Below, piece by piece: positions 44,895 to 54,381 of a stretch of DNA of 64,000 nt. A program made the position numbers and the translations under genes. Positions within the stretch are counted from its first letter, which is position 1. Every line of letters starts with the position of its first letter. Source of the stretch: Pseudoselenomonas ruminis (GTDB lineage Bacteria; Bacillota; Negativicutes; Selenomonadales; Selenomonadaceae); the NCBI RefSeq assembly GCF_008271295.1, contig NZ_VTOY01000008.1, positions 1-64,000 on the forward strand, given 5' to 3'. Below the pieces are notes generated by a model. It worked only from the letters and a program-made list of their open reading frames with translations, was not told where the DNA came from and ran no database searches.

Positions 44895-46432
44895 AGTTTT
44901 TCCCCCATGATTTCTGCCAGCTTTTCCATATCGAGACTCTCGCGAACTACTGCCGCCAGATGGTTATAGGCTTTTTCTTTTTCCGCTCTCACATTGCGCT
45001 GAATGGCAAGCGGCGAAAGCCCCTTGCGGCTGCGCAAGGCATTAATTACCTGACGGCGGAAACCGTCGTGGTCAAAAATCCCATGGATATACGTGCCAAC
45101 CACTTCTCCCTGCTGCCCATTTTGCTCCCGCAGCACGGCGCCATCCCAACTGTCTGCCTCCTGGGCTGCCCTGGCATGAATATGGAACGGATGATGAACC
45201 GCCGGACCAAACGCAGTCTTACCCATGTGAATCTCATAGCCAGGCATATCCTGCGCCGCCAGCAGCTGTCCGAGGAAAGGAAACTGCACACAATCAGCCG
45301 TTACCTGCGTCGTACGCTTCTGCGCCGCAAAGGTTGTCTCCATATCCAGATACCCGAGTCCCTCGATGCTATCATGCTCCGATTCTGTATGTTCCGGGTC
45401 ATGGATAGCCTTGCCAAGCATCTGATAGCCACCACAGATTCCCCAAAGGGGCGTTCCTTTCGCTGCCCTGCGGGAAATTTCTCTTTCCATCCCCGTTTCC
45501 CGCAAATGAATGAGGTCCTCCGTAGTATTTTTCGAACCGGGCAAAATAATCATATCCGGCTCGCCCAGTTCCTCCTTGTCCGAAACATAGTAGAGTGACA
45601 CATCAGGCTCCGCGGCCAAGCTGTCAAAATCGGTGAAATTCGATAATTTCGGCGTCCGGATTACCGCAATCTTTATCGGTGCATCCAAGGGAACGGCCTG
45701 CTTCTCCTCCAAGGAAACCGAATCTTCATCGTCAATGCCCAGCGCCTCGACATGAGGAACTACCCCTAATACCGGCTTACCGGTCTTCTGCTCCAGAAAA
45801 TCAATAGCCGGCGTCAAAAGACTCACATCACCACGGAACTTATTGATGATAAGCCCCTTGACCAAAGCCCGTTCGTCTTCGTCTAAAAGTTCCAGCGTTC
45901 CCACCAATGCCGCCAATGCACCACCACGGTCAATATCGGCAATCAGCAGGACCGGCGCCTGTAAATATTTGGCCACGCGCATATTGACGATGTCATTGGC
46001 CTTGAGGTTGACCTCGGCCGGGCTGCCCGCCCCTTCAATGACAATCGTATCGTATTCCGCCTGCAGCCGTCCCAGCGATTCCTTCACCGCATCAAAGGCT
46101 TTGAGGCTATAACCTTTATGGTATTCGCGGGCACTCATGTTGCCAATCGGCTTTCCCATCAGCACTACCTGCGAGCAGCTGTTGCCAGTAGGCTTCAGCA
46201 GGACCGGATTCATGTCCACCATCGGCTCCAAGCCTGCCGCTTCCGCCTGCGCCACCTGCGCCCGTCCCATTTCCCGGCCGTCGCGGGTAACATAGGAATT
46301 AAGCGCCATATTCTGTGCCTTAAATGGAACGACTTTGCGTCCCTGTTGATGGAAGATGCGGCAGAGGGCCGTAGTAATAATGCTTTTGCCGACATGGGAA
46401 CTCGTCCCCATGAGCATAATAGCGTTGGACAT
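44891..46432 (-). CDS. cbiP: Cobyric acid synthase
   Basis: The 513-residue protein (CobQ type) has an N-terminal dethiobiotin-synthase-like loop LMGTSSHVGKSIITTALC and a C-terminal amidotransferase domain with Cys in LWGICGGYQMLG. It amidates side chains b, d, e and g. AAGGAGGAATCC leads to the ATG. Confidence 0.95.
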   Translation of the reverse strand: MSNAIMLMGTSSHVGKSIITTALCRIFHQQGRKVVPFKAQNMALNSYVTRDGREMGRAQVAQAEAAGLEPMVDMNPVLLKPTGNSCSQVVLMGKPIGNMSAREYHKGYSLKAFDAVKESLGRLQAEYDTIVIEGAGSPAEVNLKANDIVNMRVAKYLQAPVLLIADIDRGGALAALVGTLELLDEDERALVKGLIINKFRGDVSLLTPAIDFLEQKTGKPVLGVVPHVEALGIDDEDSVSLEEKQAVPLDAPIKIAVIRTPKLSNFTDFDSLAAEPDVSLYYVSDKEELGEPDMIILPGSKNTTEDLIHLRETGMEREISRRAAKGTPLWGICGGYQMLGKAIHDPEHTESEHDSIEGLGYLDMETTFAAQKRTTQVTADCVQFPFLGQLLAAQDMPGYEIHMGKTAFGPAVHHPFHIHARAAQEADSWDGAVLREQNGQQGEVVGTYIHGIFDHDGFRRQVINALRSRKGLSPLAIQRNVRAEKEKAYNHLAAVVRESLDMEKLAEIMGEKL

Positions 46433-46444
46433 GTGGATTCCTCC

Positions 46445-47023
46445 TTAAGCTAATGCTTTAATATTTACCGGTATTCCTGCGATAACCGCATAAACATCGG
46501 CTGCCGCCTTCGCCAGCTGCTGGTTGGCCAGCCCGCTGATGTCCCGATAGAGGCGGCTGAGTTTATTTTCGGGAACGATTCCTGCGCCCACCTCGTTCGT
46601 GACAAATACGACAACTGCGCCCTGTGCGGCGGCTTCTTCGGCAGCCGTAATCAGCTGGCTGATTTTTTGACGGGTCAGCTGATAAATTTGCTCCGGCTTG
46701 TCAAGTTCCTGCTCCTCCAACTGGCACAGGATATTGCTAAGATAAATCGTGATGCAGTCAAACAAAATGGCATCGTGCTGCTGCGCTGCCGCCTCGATTG
46801 CACGCTGTGCGTCAAAGGGCGCCTCATACGTCTGCCAGTCCGCGGGACGGCGCTTACGATGCAGCGCCACGCGAAAGCGCATCTCCTCATCAAAAATCTG
46901 GGATGTGGCGATATAGGCGATTTTTTTGCCGCTCTCCGCCACGAGTTTTTCGGCAAACGTCGATTTTCCCGAGCGGGCGCCGCCCGTCACCAAAACGATT
47001 TTGCCTTTTTTTTCCTCGTCCAT
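46445..47023 (-). CDS. cobU: Adenosylcobinamide kinase / guanylyltransferase
   Basis: The 192-residue bifunctional protein has the P-loop GGARSGKSTFAEKL (about 15-28), the HRKRRPADWQTYEAP block near 54-68 with the guanylylated His, and VVFVTNEVGAGIVPEN. It makes adenosylcobinamide-GDP for CobS. It follows cbiC by 1 nt. Confidence 0.95.
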   Translation of the reverse strand: MDEEKKGKIVLVTGGARSGKSTFAEKLVAESGKKIAYIATSQIFDEEMRFRVALHRKRRPADWQTYEAPFDAQRAIEAAAQQHDAILFDCITIYLSNILCQLEEQELDKPEQIYQLTRQKISQLITAAEEAAAQGAVVVFVTNEVGAGIVPENKLSRLYRDISGLANQQLAKAAADVYAVIAGIPVNIKALA

Positions 47024-47024
47024 A

Positions 47025-47660
47025 TCAGCCTCGGTCGTTGTTAATCAGATACATCATGGCATTGATAGCAGCCGCGGCAATCGGGCTGCCGCCCTTTGTT
47101 CCCTCAACCGTAATGTAGGGCACGATACCATTTTCGGCCAATTCCCTTTTAGAATCAGCGGCACCGACAAAACCTACCGGGATGCCAACGATGCAGGCAG
47201 GACGGATGCCTTCTTCCCGCACGAGACGAAGCACTTCAAACAAGGCTGTCGGCGCATTGCCAATGGCAACAATACTTCCCTCGAGCTTTTTGCCAAACTT
47301 GCGCATCGCAGCCATGGAACGCGTTATTCCCTCAGCTTTCGCCATCGCCACCACCTCATCATCGGCAATCAGGCAGTGAACCTCACCGCCAAACGAAGCC
47401 AGCTTGCGCTTGTTGATGCCCGTGCGGACCATCTCAACATCGGTATAGATATCCGAACCACTCCGAAGAGCCCCCATGGCTTTATCAATTGCCCCTGCGC
47501 CAATGCGAATGATTGGTGCATATTCCACATCACCAGCCGCATGAATAATGCGGCTGTAAACTTTCACGGCCTTCTCATCAAGATTCATTCCCTCAAGATA
47601 AGGGGCGATGATTTCCATACTGCGCGTTTCAATTTCCATCGGTTGTTTGATAAACTCCAT
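47025..47660 (-). CDS. cbiC: Cobalt-precorrin-8 methylmutase
   Basis: The 211-residue protein has the conserved His in SRIIHAAGD and blocks RKLASFGGEVHCL and IGNAPTALFEVLRLVREEGI. It moves the C11 methyl group to C12, giving cobyrinate. Start overlaps cbiJ by 32 nt, with GGAG 10 nt upstream. Confidence 0.94.
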   Translation of the reverse strand: MEFIKQPMEIETRSMEIIAPYLEGMNLDEKAVKVYSRIIHAAGDVEYAPIIRIGAGAIDKAMGALRSGSDIYTDVEMVRTGINKRKLASFGGEVHCLIADDEVVAMAKAEGITRSMAAMRKFGKKLEGSIVAIGNAPTALFEVLRLVREEGIRPACIVGIPVGFVGAADSKRELAENGIVPYITVEGTKGGSPIAAAAINAMMYLINNDRG

Positions 47661-48429
47661 GTCCGTATCGCTCCTCTACAAACTTCAGGATTTCCTCATA
47701 AGTCCTGCCAACATTTCCATAATTCATCACCGGCCGATCAATGACAATAACTGGCAAATCCAGCTCGGCCGCCGCCGCAAACTTCGTATCGGTACCACCA
47801 ATCGTACCGCTGTTTTTGGTGACGACAACATCGGCGTTATACCGCCGGTATAATTCCTTATTGAGCTCTTTGGAAAACGGTCCCTGCATGCCGATAATCT
47901 GCCCCGGCGTAAGTCCAAGCCCTTCGCACAAACGCATGACTTCCGCGGTAGGCAGCACCCTGGCAATTATATGACAGTCACGCAGATACTCCGACGTCGT
48001 AAATTTTTCCAAATTGCGACTGCCTGTAGTCAGAAAAATATTTTTCCCAAACTTGGCAGCTAATTTTGCCGCCGATTCATAGTCATGCACAATGGATAAT
48101 CGATCATAGTTGCTTGAAGTTAAATCCCTCTCATAACGGATATAAGGAAGCTGCAAATTCTTGCAGGCCGTCAAGCCATTTTGGGACATATTCACCGCAT
48201 AGGGATGGCTCGCATCCACAAACAGACGGATGTCATGAACTCGCAGATATTCCTCCAATTGCTGCTGATCCAGCGGCTTATCGTTAATGATGAAGTTGCG
48301 GCCACGACAGTCGGCCAGCAGCTGCTCTCCATAGTGGCTCACCACCGACGCCGTCACATCATAACCGTTATCCAACAGATATTTTGCCAATTCGCGGCCA
48401 TCCTGCGTACCGGCAGCGACAAAAATCAT
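47629..48429 (-). CDS. cbiJ: Cobalt-precorrin-6A reductase
   Basis: The 266-residue protein is a CbiJ/CobK reductase: a nucleotide-binding start VAAGTQDGRELAKYLL, then VDASHPYA, LPYIRYERDL and FLTTGSRNLEKF. It reduces precorrin-6A using NADPH or NADH. It overlaps cbiH by 4 nt. Confidence 0.9.
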   Translation of the reverse strand: MIFVAAGTQDGRELAKYLLDNGYDVTASVVSHYGEQLLADCRGRNFIINDKPLDQQQLEEYLRVHDIRLFVDASHPYAVNMSQNGLTACKNLQLPYIRYERDLTSSNYDRLSIVHDYESAAKLAAKFGKNIFLTTGSRNLEKFTTSEYLRDCHIIARVLPTAEVMRLCEGLGLTPGQIIGMQGPFSKELNKELYRRYNADVVVTKNSGTIGGTDTKFAAAAELDLPVIVIDRPVMNYGNVGRTYEEILKFVEERYGHGVYQTTDGN

Positions 48430-49181
48430 AAACCGTTCTCCTTATTCTGATAACCGCGCGGGGTAATCATCCAGCCATCTTTGACATAGGTCTGGCTATT
48501 ACCGATGACCACCAGCGAAAACATATTGATGTCCTCTTGGGTAAAGTCTTCGAGCGTCGAGATTACCTTTGTCTCCTTATCGCGGCTGGCAGCCGTAACA
48601 ATCCCCACTGGCGTTTTGGGGTCACGGACCTTCAGCATGATTTCCCGGACCTCTTCAATATTTTTCACGCGTTTCTTGCTCTTGGGATTGTATAGTGCGG
48701 TAACAAAATCGCCCTGAGCCGCCATCTCTACACGCTTACGGATGAGCTCCCAAGGGGTAAGCAGATTGGATAGACTGATAACCGCAAAATCATGCATCAA
48801 CGGTGCGCCAAGAACTGAAGCTGCCGCATTGACCGCCGAAACACCGGCAATGACGCCACCGAACTCTGGGCGCTGCGCTTCCTCACGCTGAAGGATCAAT
48901 TCCAACACGAGGCCGGCCATTCCATAGACACCGGCATCGCCACTGGATACTACCACGGTATCCCGGCCTGCCACGGCTTCCTCCACAGCCATGCGGCAGC
49001 GGTCAATTTCCTGCATCATCGCCGTGCCGATAACCTTCTTGCCCGCCAGCAGCGATTCCACCAGGTTAATATAGGTATTATAGCCTGCGACTACTTCCGC
49101 CGCTTCAATCGCTTTTCTAGCCCGCGGGGTCATATCCTCAAGACTTCCCGGACCGATACCGATTACTGTTATTTTTCCCAT
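48426..49181 (-). CDS. cbiH: Cobalt-precorrin-3 C17-methyltransferase
   Basis: The 251-residue SAM-dependent tetrapyrrole methylase has GIGPGSLEDMTPRA at the N-terminus and VSSGDAGVYGMAGLVLEL. This CbiH/CobJ block is linked to ring contraction with CbiG. Overlaps cbiG by 13 nt. Confidence 0.93.
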   Translation of the reverse strand: MGKITVIGIGPGSLEDMTPRARKAIEAAEVVAGYNTYINLVESLLAGKKVIGTAMMQEIDRCRMAVEEAVAGRDTVVVSSGDAGVYGMAGLVLELILQREEAQRPEFGGVIAGVSAVNAAASVLGAPLMHDFAVISLSNLLTPWELIRKRVEMAAQGDFVTALYNPKSKKRVKNIEEVREIMLKVRDPKTPVGIVTAASRDKETKVISTLEDFTQEDINMFSLVVIGNSQTYVKDGWMITPRGYQNKENGL

Positions 49182-50275
49182 AATAAAGCTACCGTCACTT
49201 TCTCAAATTTGGTTTTGCGAAGAGCCATCCGTCCGCCACGTTCCCCCACACAGCAATAAGCTGCTGCCTCGCAGACATTCCCAATACCAATGGTCTCTTT
49301 GACAAAGGACGACTCCTCCAGCTGATATTTCGCAATGTTCTGTTCCATTTCCGCATTTTCATAAAATCTTACGGGCCGCGCCAAGCTGTCCGCGGTAAAA
49401 AGGATTCCCGCCTCATGGCGTTTTACCGCCGTACTGGCGATGACATCCACAAAGGACCGATCCCGACCAATCATGCGGCAGGCCGTGTCAATCGCTGACA
49501 TGACCACTGCTGCCGGTGTTCCCCGGCGGCAGCCCACACCAGCAATCAAGCGGCGCGGCGACAAACAAAGTACATTAGTTGGCAACTCCGAAAGCTCCGG
49601 AAGATTGGCTTCCGAAACAATAACCGCATATAGCTGCTGATCTTCGGGCTGAATATTCATCAACTGACTGGTAATGCAAAGTTCAGCGGGCTGCCCGGAC
49701 TGTTCCAGCATTCGTTTATAGAACACGCTATGAGGCAGCGTTTTATCAATACGCCAAGTAACTTTTTGGCCCTCCAACACCGCCGAATTGAGCGTTCCGA
49801 TTCGTACCTTGGGCCATGGGCGCAAGCTCAGCCGCGCTGCCAACGCATCCGGAGCCAGACACTTATTAACATCCGTTGCCGTAGTGATGACCGGCGCCGC
49901 TCCCACGGCCTGGCAGAGCAGCTGCGTCAACACATTGGCGCCGCCAATATGCCCCGACAACAAGCTGATACCATGCTGCCCGCGCTCATCAAACACCACC
50001 ACCGCTGGGTCCTTCAACTTACTTTCCAGCAAGGGAGCAATAGTCCGCACGACGATTCCTGTAGCCATAATGAATACCAGACCATCATAAATGGGGAAGG
50101 CTTCGGCCACCACCTGCGAGAGTTTCACAAAGCTGCGCGTCCCCTCCAGTGATTCCTGTTCCTTCGTCAGGACCTTCTCCGACACATAAATGGTCATCGT
50201 GCTGTCGAGACTTAACTGAAACGTTTTGGCTAATTCGTAGGCCTTTTTCGTTAAGGCAAAACAAGCTGTTCTCAT
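49169..50275 (-). CDS. cbiG: Cobalt-precorrin-5A hydrolase
   Basis: The 368-residue protein has the CbiG central block LVFIMATGIVVRTIAPLLESK, LLSGHIGGANVLTQLLC and the C-terminal RLIAGVGCRRGT domain. CbiG opens the delta-lactone and releases acetaldehyde, a step found only in the anaerobic (early cobalt) route. Overlaps cbiF by 4 nt. Confidence 0.95.
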   Translation of the reverse strand: MRTACFALTKKAYELAKTFQLSLDSTMTIYVSEKVLTKEQESLEGTRSFVKLSQVVAEAFPIYDGLVFIMATGIVVRTIAPLLESKLKDPAVVVFDERGQHGISLLSGHIGGANVLTQLLCQAVGAAPVITTATDVNKCLAPDALAARLSLRPWPKVRIGTLNSAVLEGQKVTWRIDKTLPHSVFYKRMLEQSGQPAELCITSQLMNIQPEDQQLYAVIVSEANLPELSELPTNVLCLSPRRLIAGVGCRRGTPAAVVMSAIDTACRMIGRDRSFVDVIASTAVKRHEAGILFTADSLARPVRFYENAEMEQNIAKYQLEESSFVKETIGIGNVCEAAAYCCVGERGGRMALRKTKFEKVTVALLWEK

Positions 50276-51027
50276 TTGCTGGCCTCTCGGAACATATGGG
50301 AAAACTCCGGCGCATAGAGCCGCGAAAGCTCATAATCGGCACCGAGGCAGCGGCTGACTACAATCATAGCGGTACGGTCAATATTTTTGTCTTTTATTTC
50401 CTCCACAATAGTTGCTAAAGTTCCCCGGACAATTTTCTGCTCCGGCCACGACGCCCGTTGCACGATGGCGATAGGCGTATCCGGCGTATAGCCGCCCGCC
50501 AATAACTCCGTTACCACCTTATCGAGCATTGTAATCGAAAGGTATATGCACATTGTCGACTGATGTGCCGCCAAACTCCGAAGTTTTTCTGCCTCCGGCA
50601 CCGGGGTGCGTCCCTCGTTGCGCGTGATGATGACGGTCTGGGAAATCCCCGGCAAAGTATATTCCTGCTTGAGTGCCGCTGCCGCCGCAAAACAACTGCT
50701 CACGCCTGGAACGATATCGTAAGCGATTTTTTTCTTGTCAAAGGCATCCATCTGTTCCTGGATTGCTCCATAGACGGATGGATCGCCAGTATGCAGGCGA
50801 ACCGTCGTCTTACCTTCCCGCTCAGCTTTTTCAATCACACAGACGACCTCATCCAGCGTCATCGACGCCGAGTTATGAATTTCTGCTCCTTCTTGGCAGA
50901 AATCCAGCAGCGCTGGATTAACCAGCGAACCGGCATAAATGACCACATCGGCCTCAGAAAGATACCGCTGTCCTTTAACGGTAATGAGCTCAGGATCACC
51001 AGGTCCTGCACCAACTATATGTACCAT
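50272..51027 (-). CDS. cbiF: Cobalt-precorrin-4 C11-methyltransferase
   Basis: The 251-residue methylase begins MVHIVGAGPGDPELITVKG. This ATG is chosen because GGAGG is 9 nt upstream. The blocks VRLHTGDPSVYGAIQEQMDAF (in part) and VPGVSSCFAAAAALKQEYT are CbiF/CobM traits. It is the first gene of the synthesis operon; TATAAT is at 51088-51093 with only a weak -35. No riboswitch pattern is visible in the short leader. Confidence 0.93.
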   Translation of the reverse strand: MVHIVGAGPGDPELITVKGQRYLSEADVVIYAGSLVNPALLDFCQEGAEIHNSASMTLDEVVCVIEKAEREGKTTVRLHTGDPSVYGAIQEQMDAFDKKKIAYDIVPGVSSCFAAAAALKQEYTLPGISQTVIITRNEGRTPVPEAEKLRSLAAHQSTMCIYLSITMLDKVVTELLAGGYTPDTPIAIVQRASWPEQKIVRGTLATIVEEIKDKNIDRTAMIVVSRCLGADYELSRLYAPEFSHMFREASK

Positions 51028-51129
51028 GAGATGTTCCTCCCATCTATTTTGCAAATGTTTTTATTCTTCCATACATCGCATCTATATATTATACAAATGA
51101 CCGTCCAATAAGTCCATAGCACAAGCACG

Positions 51130-51162
51130 AAAGCCCAGCAGAAAATCTTCCTGCCGGGCTTT
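51130..51162 (-). terminator. Terminator of the corrinoid uptake operon
   Basis: AAAGCCCAGCAG and CTGCCGGGCTTT form a 12-bp stem (one mismatch), 11 nt past the second receptor gene. It separates uptake from synthesis operons. Confidence 0.8.
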
Positions 51163-51173
51163 CTCAAATCAGA

Positions 51174-53147
51174 TCAGAATTTATAGGTGTAATTAAACAT
51201 ATAGCTGGTTGGTGCATCATAATAAGCGGATGACGAATGCGAAATGATGTCCTGACGATTGAGCACGTTGCGAATCATCAGACTGAGTTCGTTGGCCTTA
51301 TCCGGTGCATAAGTCGTATTCCACGTCGTGAGCAAATACGGTTTCGTATCAAAGGAATGCTCCGACGATGGTGCCTGTACGCGTTTACACAGGTAAGCGG
51401 CCTTGAGATTCGATACCCATTTATCCTTCTTATAGGTTATTCCCGAAGTCAGCTGAACGCGGCCGTATTTGCGGTCCCAATAGCCCTTCTTACTGCTCTT
51501 GCTTTCCGGGTTCTGAACCGTTATTCCCCAATGATAAGAAAGGGGCTTTGCGTCCTTAATGTCCCAGCTGAGTTCCAGACCAGTGTTGCGGAAGTCTTCG
51601 TTGGTATATTCATACTCATTCTTTTTATCCTTCCAGGAAGCACTGATATTGTCCTTGATGTCCATGTGGAACAAAGCCGCTTTCCATTTATGGGCGCCGT
51701 GGTTCTGCTTCCAGCCGAGCTCATAATTGATTCCCTTCTGCGGCTTTAGATTATAGTTTGGAATGGCCTTTTCGGATGAGCCATACATCTGCGCAAAGGT
51801 AGGCATGATAAAGGACTGGGAAACATTCACATACAGATTGTTGGCTTTATCCATCTTGTGGAGCCACTGGCCCGAGGCACTGAAGTTATGATAATTCTTG
51901 TCCATCCAGGCACCGTTGGTCCAAGTCTCCCGCACGCCAAAAATCCCTGTGTTCCTGGCATCAAAAGCCTGTTCAAGCTGTGAGAACAAGCCAAAATTAT
52001 TGCGGGCATACTGAGCCGCTGGCTTAGTCGTATACGTAAGCAATTTATCGTACTGCTCACGCTGAACCGAACTGCCGAGAATCCATTTGGTTTTCGGCGA
52101 TAAAATCCAGCGGCGCTGCACATCAGCACCATAAGTTATATTTTTCTCACGCGTATTATAACGTGGCGCCTCGGTTTCCTTATCGCCCTTCGCAGTATTT
52201 TGGAAGTTCGTCACACCTTTTGACTCTACCGTACCCGTATTGAAATACACACCAGCCTTAACCTTTTTGTCTTTATAATTGAGCTGGGTGATATGACGCT
52301 GGGTCGTATACTTGCGATTGTTGAAGAGGTCTCCCTGAGCAATTGTAGAGCCTGCCTTGACCGCTTCGGCGTAGCGGCTGAACTTGCTCTCCGTTTCCAG
52401 ATAATTGTAAAGAAGCGACAGATGCTCATCGAGCTGATAACTTACCCCGGCACTCTGTTTTTTCACACCGGTAAGCGTCGTGCGCGTGCTGCCAAATTTC
52501 GTTGCCGTCTTGCTGACATCTACACCGTGACGCCACTCATTAAAATTGTAACTGACCGCCAGACGGTCATCGCCGACGTTGGCGGCATAATGGTGCTGTC
52601 CCGAGCTGCCGATGCCAGCCGTAACCGTATTGGCTGCGCCCTTTTTCGTGATGATATTTACCACACCAGCCATAGCTTCACTTCCGTAGAGTACCGAGCC
52701 AGAGCCCTTTACGACCTCGATGCGCTCGATGCTGTCAGCGGGGATTGCTGACAAGTCATATTTGCCGCGCCAGGAAATCGGATTGCCATTGACGAGAACC
52801 AGCGTGCCATTATCGATGCCGCGGATGTTGACGGAGTTATCCATCGTGCCCATCGCTGCCCCATTGGGGCCAAAAGCGCCATAGGCAATGCCATCAACTT
52901 TCGACAATGCCTCTCCAGCCGTCTGTACACCACTGTCTTTGATTTCTTCGGCAGTGATGATTTCCGTTGCGGCCGGAACATCTACATCTTTTTTCTGCGA
53001 ACGGGTAGCCGTTACCACCACTTCCCCAAGGTCTTCGGTCACATTTTGCCCAGCGGCTGCTGCGCCAGATGGAACCGACCAATACATAGCAGCTGTCAAT
53101 CCTGCTGCCACACTTGCTGCTAACTTCTGTTTCGTCTTCTTGTTCAT
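51174..53147 (-). CDS. TonB-dependent outer-membrane receptor (second in operon)
   Basis: The 657-residue protein has a signal peptide (about 1-32). The TonB-box-like segment DLGEVVVTA (about 39-47) is followed by a plug domain (VDVPAATEIITAEEIKDSG...NIRGIDNGTLVLVNG) and a beta-barrel ending in an aromatic residue (YKF). It is BtuB-like in size. Corrinoid as substrate is inferred from the operon. AGGAGG before ATG. It is the last gene of the uptake operon. Confidence 0.9.
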   Translation of the reverse strand: MNKKTKQKLAASVAAGLTAAMYWSVPSGAAAAGQNVTEDLGEVVVTATRSQKKDVDVPAATEIITAEEIKDSGVQTAGEALSKVDGIAYGAFGPNGAAMGTMDNSVNIRGIDNGTLVLVNGNPISWRGKYDLSAIPADSIERIEVVKGSGSVLYGSEAMAGVVNIITKKGAANTVTAGIGSSGQHHYAANVGDDRLAVSYNFNEWRHGVDVSKTATKFGSTRTTLTGVKKQSAGVSYQLDEHLSLLYNYLETESKFSRYAEAVKAGSTIAQGDLFNNRKYTTQRHITQLNYKDKKVKAGVYFNTGTVESKGVTNFQNTAKGDKETEAPRYNTREKNITYGADVQRRWILSPKTKWILGSSVQREQYDKLLTYTTKPAAQYARNNFGLFSQLEQAFDARNTGIFGVRETWTNGAWMDKNYHNFSASGQWLHKMDKANNLYVNVSQSFIMPTFAQMYGSSEKAIPNYNLKPQKGINYELGWKQNHGAHKWKAALFHMDIKDNISASWKDKKNEYEYTNEDFRNTGLELSWDIKDAKPLSYHWGITVQNPESKSSKKGYWDRKYGRVQLTSGITYKKDKWVSNLKAAYLCKRVQAPSSEHSFDTKPYLLTTWNTTYAPDKANELSLMIRNVLNRQDIISHSSSAYYDAPTSYMFNYTYKF

Positions 53148-53210
53148 ATAATCCTCCTAAACTTGCTTTCCCATTTTAGAATCCATTCGCAAGAGCTAAC
53201 GGGTAATTAC

Positions 53211-53972
53211 TTACCAGTCATCTCCATCCGTCATTTGAAACCGATAGCGGATTGGATAGACACCACTGCCGCGAAACTGGCAGCGATAACCGGCCTCAAC
53301 AGCCGCCTGATCCATCGCCCCATACCCTGAAGAACCCGTCACCGCCACATTGGTGACCAAACCATCCTGCACATAGATAAGCAGGGCCACCACGCCTTCA
53401 GCATTTTGCGACCGCAGGCTGGCCGGGTACACCGGCGAAGCTTTCGCCAGGCACTTGGCTGGTTCCGGTGCCTTGCTTTCGCCACTGCCGCTTCCCGCAC
53501 CGCCAGCACCTGCACCAGCTCCATCTCCATTGCCATTCCCCGTACCACTCCCGGAGGAATTGCCACCGCCATTACCGCCAGAACCTTTCGTTTGAGAATT
53601 TCCCCGAGGCGAAGCTCCCGGTTCTTGGTTCTCATGTTTTGTTCCATCTTCTGCTACCTGATGTTGCTTGCGATAATCGTTCTTTTTCTCCGGATGACGC
53701 GTGTAATCTTCCGTAATCGCCGGCAAGTCAGCCGCTGGCGGCATCGCAACTTCCATCGCCGCGGGGGCAGACGCAGCTGGAGCCTGACCGCCGCCACTTC
53801 CTGCGGCTCCCATCGGCTGCTCAAGCCAAACGGTATCTTCCGGCACCGTTTTATCAGTGGGTCTTACCAGCAAGAAAAAGCCAGTCGCCGCCACCAGCAG
53901 GAAAATAACTACATGCAGCAGGATAGAAATCCCCCAGGCCCGCCATTTTGCTTTCTGTTCCTCCTCACGCAT
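53211..53972 (-). CDS. tonB: Energy transducer TonB
   Basis: The 253-residue protein begins MREEEQKAKWRAWGISILLH; GGAGG lies 8 nt upstream. One transmembrane helix (about 13-35) is followed by a Gly/Ser/Pro/Ala-rich periplasmic linker and a TonB C-terminal domain (about 175-253) with SPVYPASLRSQNAEGVV and GYGAMDQAAVEAGYRCQF. The start falls next to the exbD stop. Confidence 0.9.
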   Translation of the reverse strand: MREEEQKAKWRAWGISILLHVVIFLLVAATGFFLLVRPTDKTVPEDTVWLEQPMGAAGSGGGQAPAASAPAAMEVAMPPAADLPAITEDYTRHPEKKNDYRKQHQVAEDGTKHENQEPGASPRGNSQTKGSGGNGGGNSSGSGTGNGNGDGAGAGAGGAGSGSGESKAPEPAKCLAKASPVYPASLRSQNAEGVVALLIYVQDGLVTNVAVTGSSGYGAMDQAAVEAGYRCQFRGSGVYPIRYRFQMTDGDDW

Positions 53973-53973
53973 A

Positions 53974-54381
53974 TCACTTTCCTCCATCTGCGGCCAAGCC
54001 GATATGCGTAATCCCAAGCGCCTTGAACTCATCGAGCAAACCGATCACCATTCCGTAATCGAGCCCCTGATCCGCCCGAACGACAACGGCAAACTGCGGG
54101 TCATGCTGATAGGACTGCTGTGCCTTCGTCAGGAGTTCTGCCTCACTTATCGGCTTATCTTCGAGCCAGAGGGAACCATCCTTGCGGACCGTCACCACAT
54201 AGGTTACGTGAAGTTTCGTTTCCGCATGCTGCGCCGCCGGCATATCCACATCAACGGTCTTCATATTGACCATATATAACGTGCTCATCATAAAGAACAC
54301 CAACAGGAAAAACATAATGTCAATCATCGGGATAATGATGAGGTCCGGCTGTTTGATATGATGACGTTCACGCAAGCGCAT
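53974..54381 (-). CDS. exbD: Biopolymer transport protein ExbD
   Basis: The 135-residue protein begins MRLRERHHIKQPDLIIIPMID. Asp 21 within the single transmembrane helix IIIPMIDIMFFLLVFFM is the proton-carrying residue of the family. GGAAGG precedes the ATG, which lies 14 nt inside the end of exbB. Confidence 0.93.
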   Translation of the reverse strand: MRLRERHHIKQPDLIIIPMIDIMFFLLVFFMMSTLYMVNMKTVDVDMPAAQHAETKLHVTYVVTVRKDGSLWLEDKPISEAELLTKAQQSYQHDPQFAVVVRADQGLDYGMVIGLLDEFKALGITHIGLAADGGK

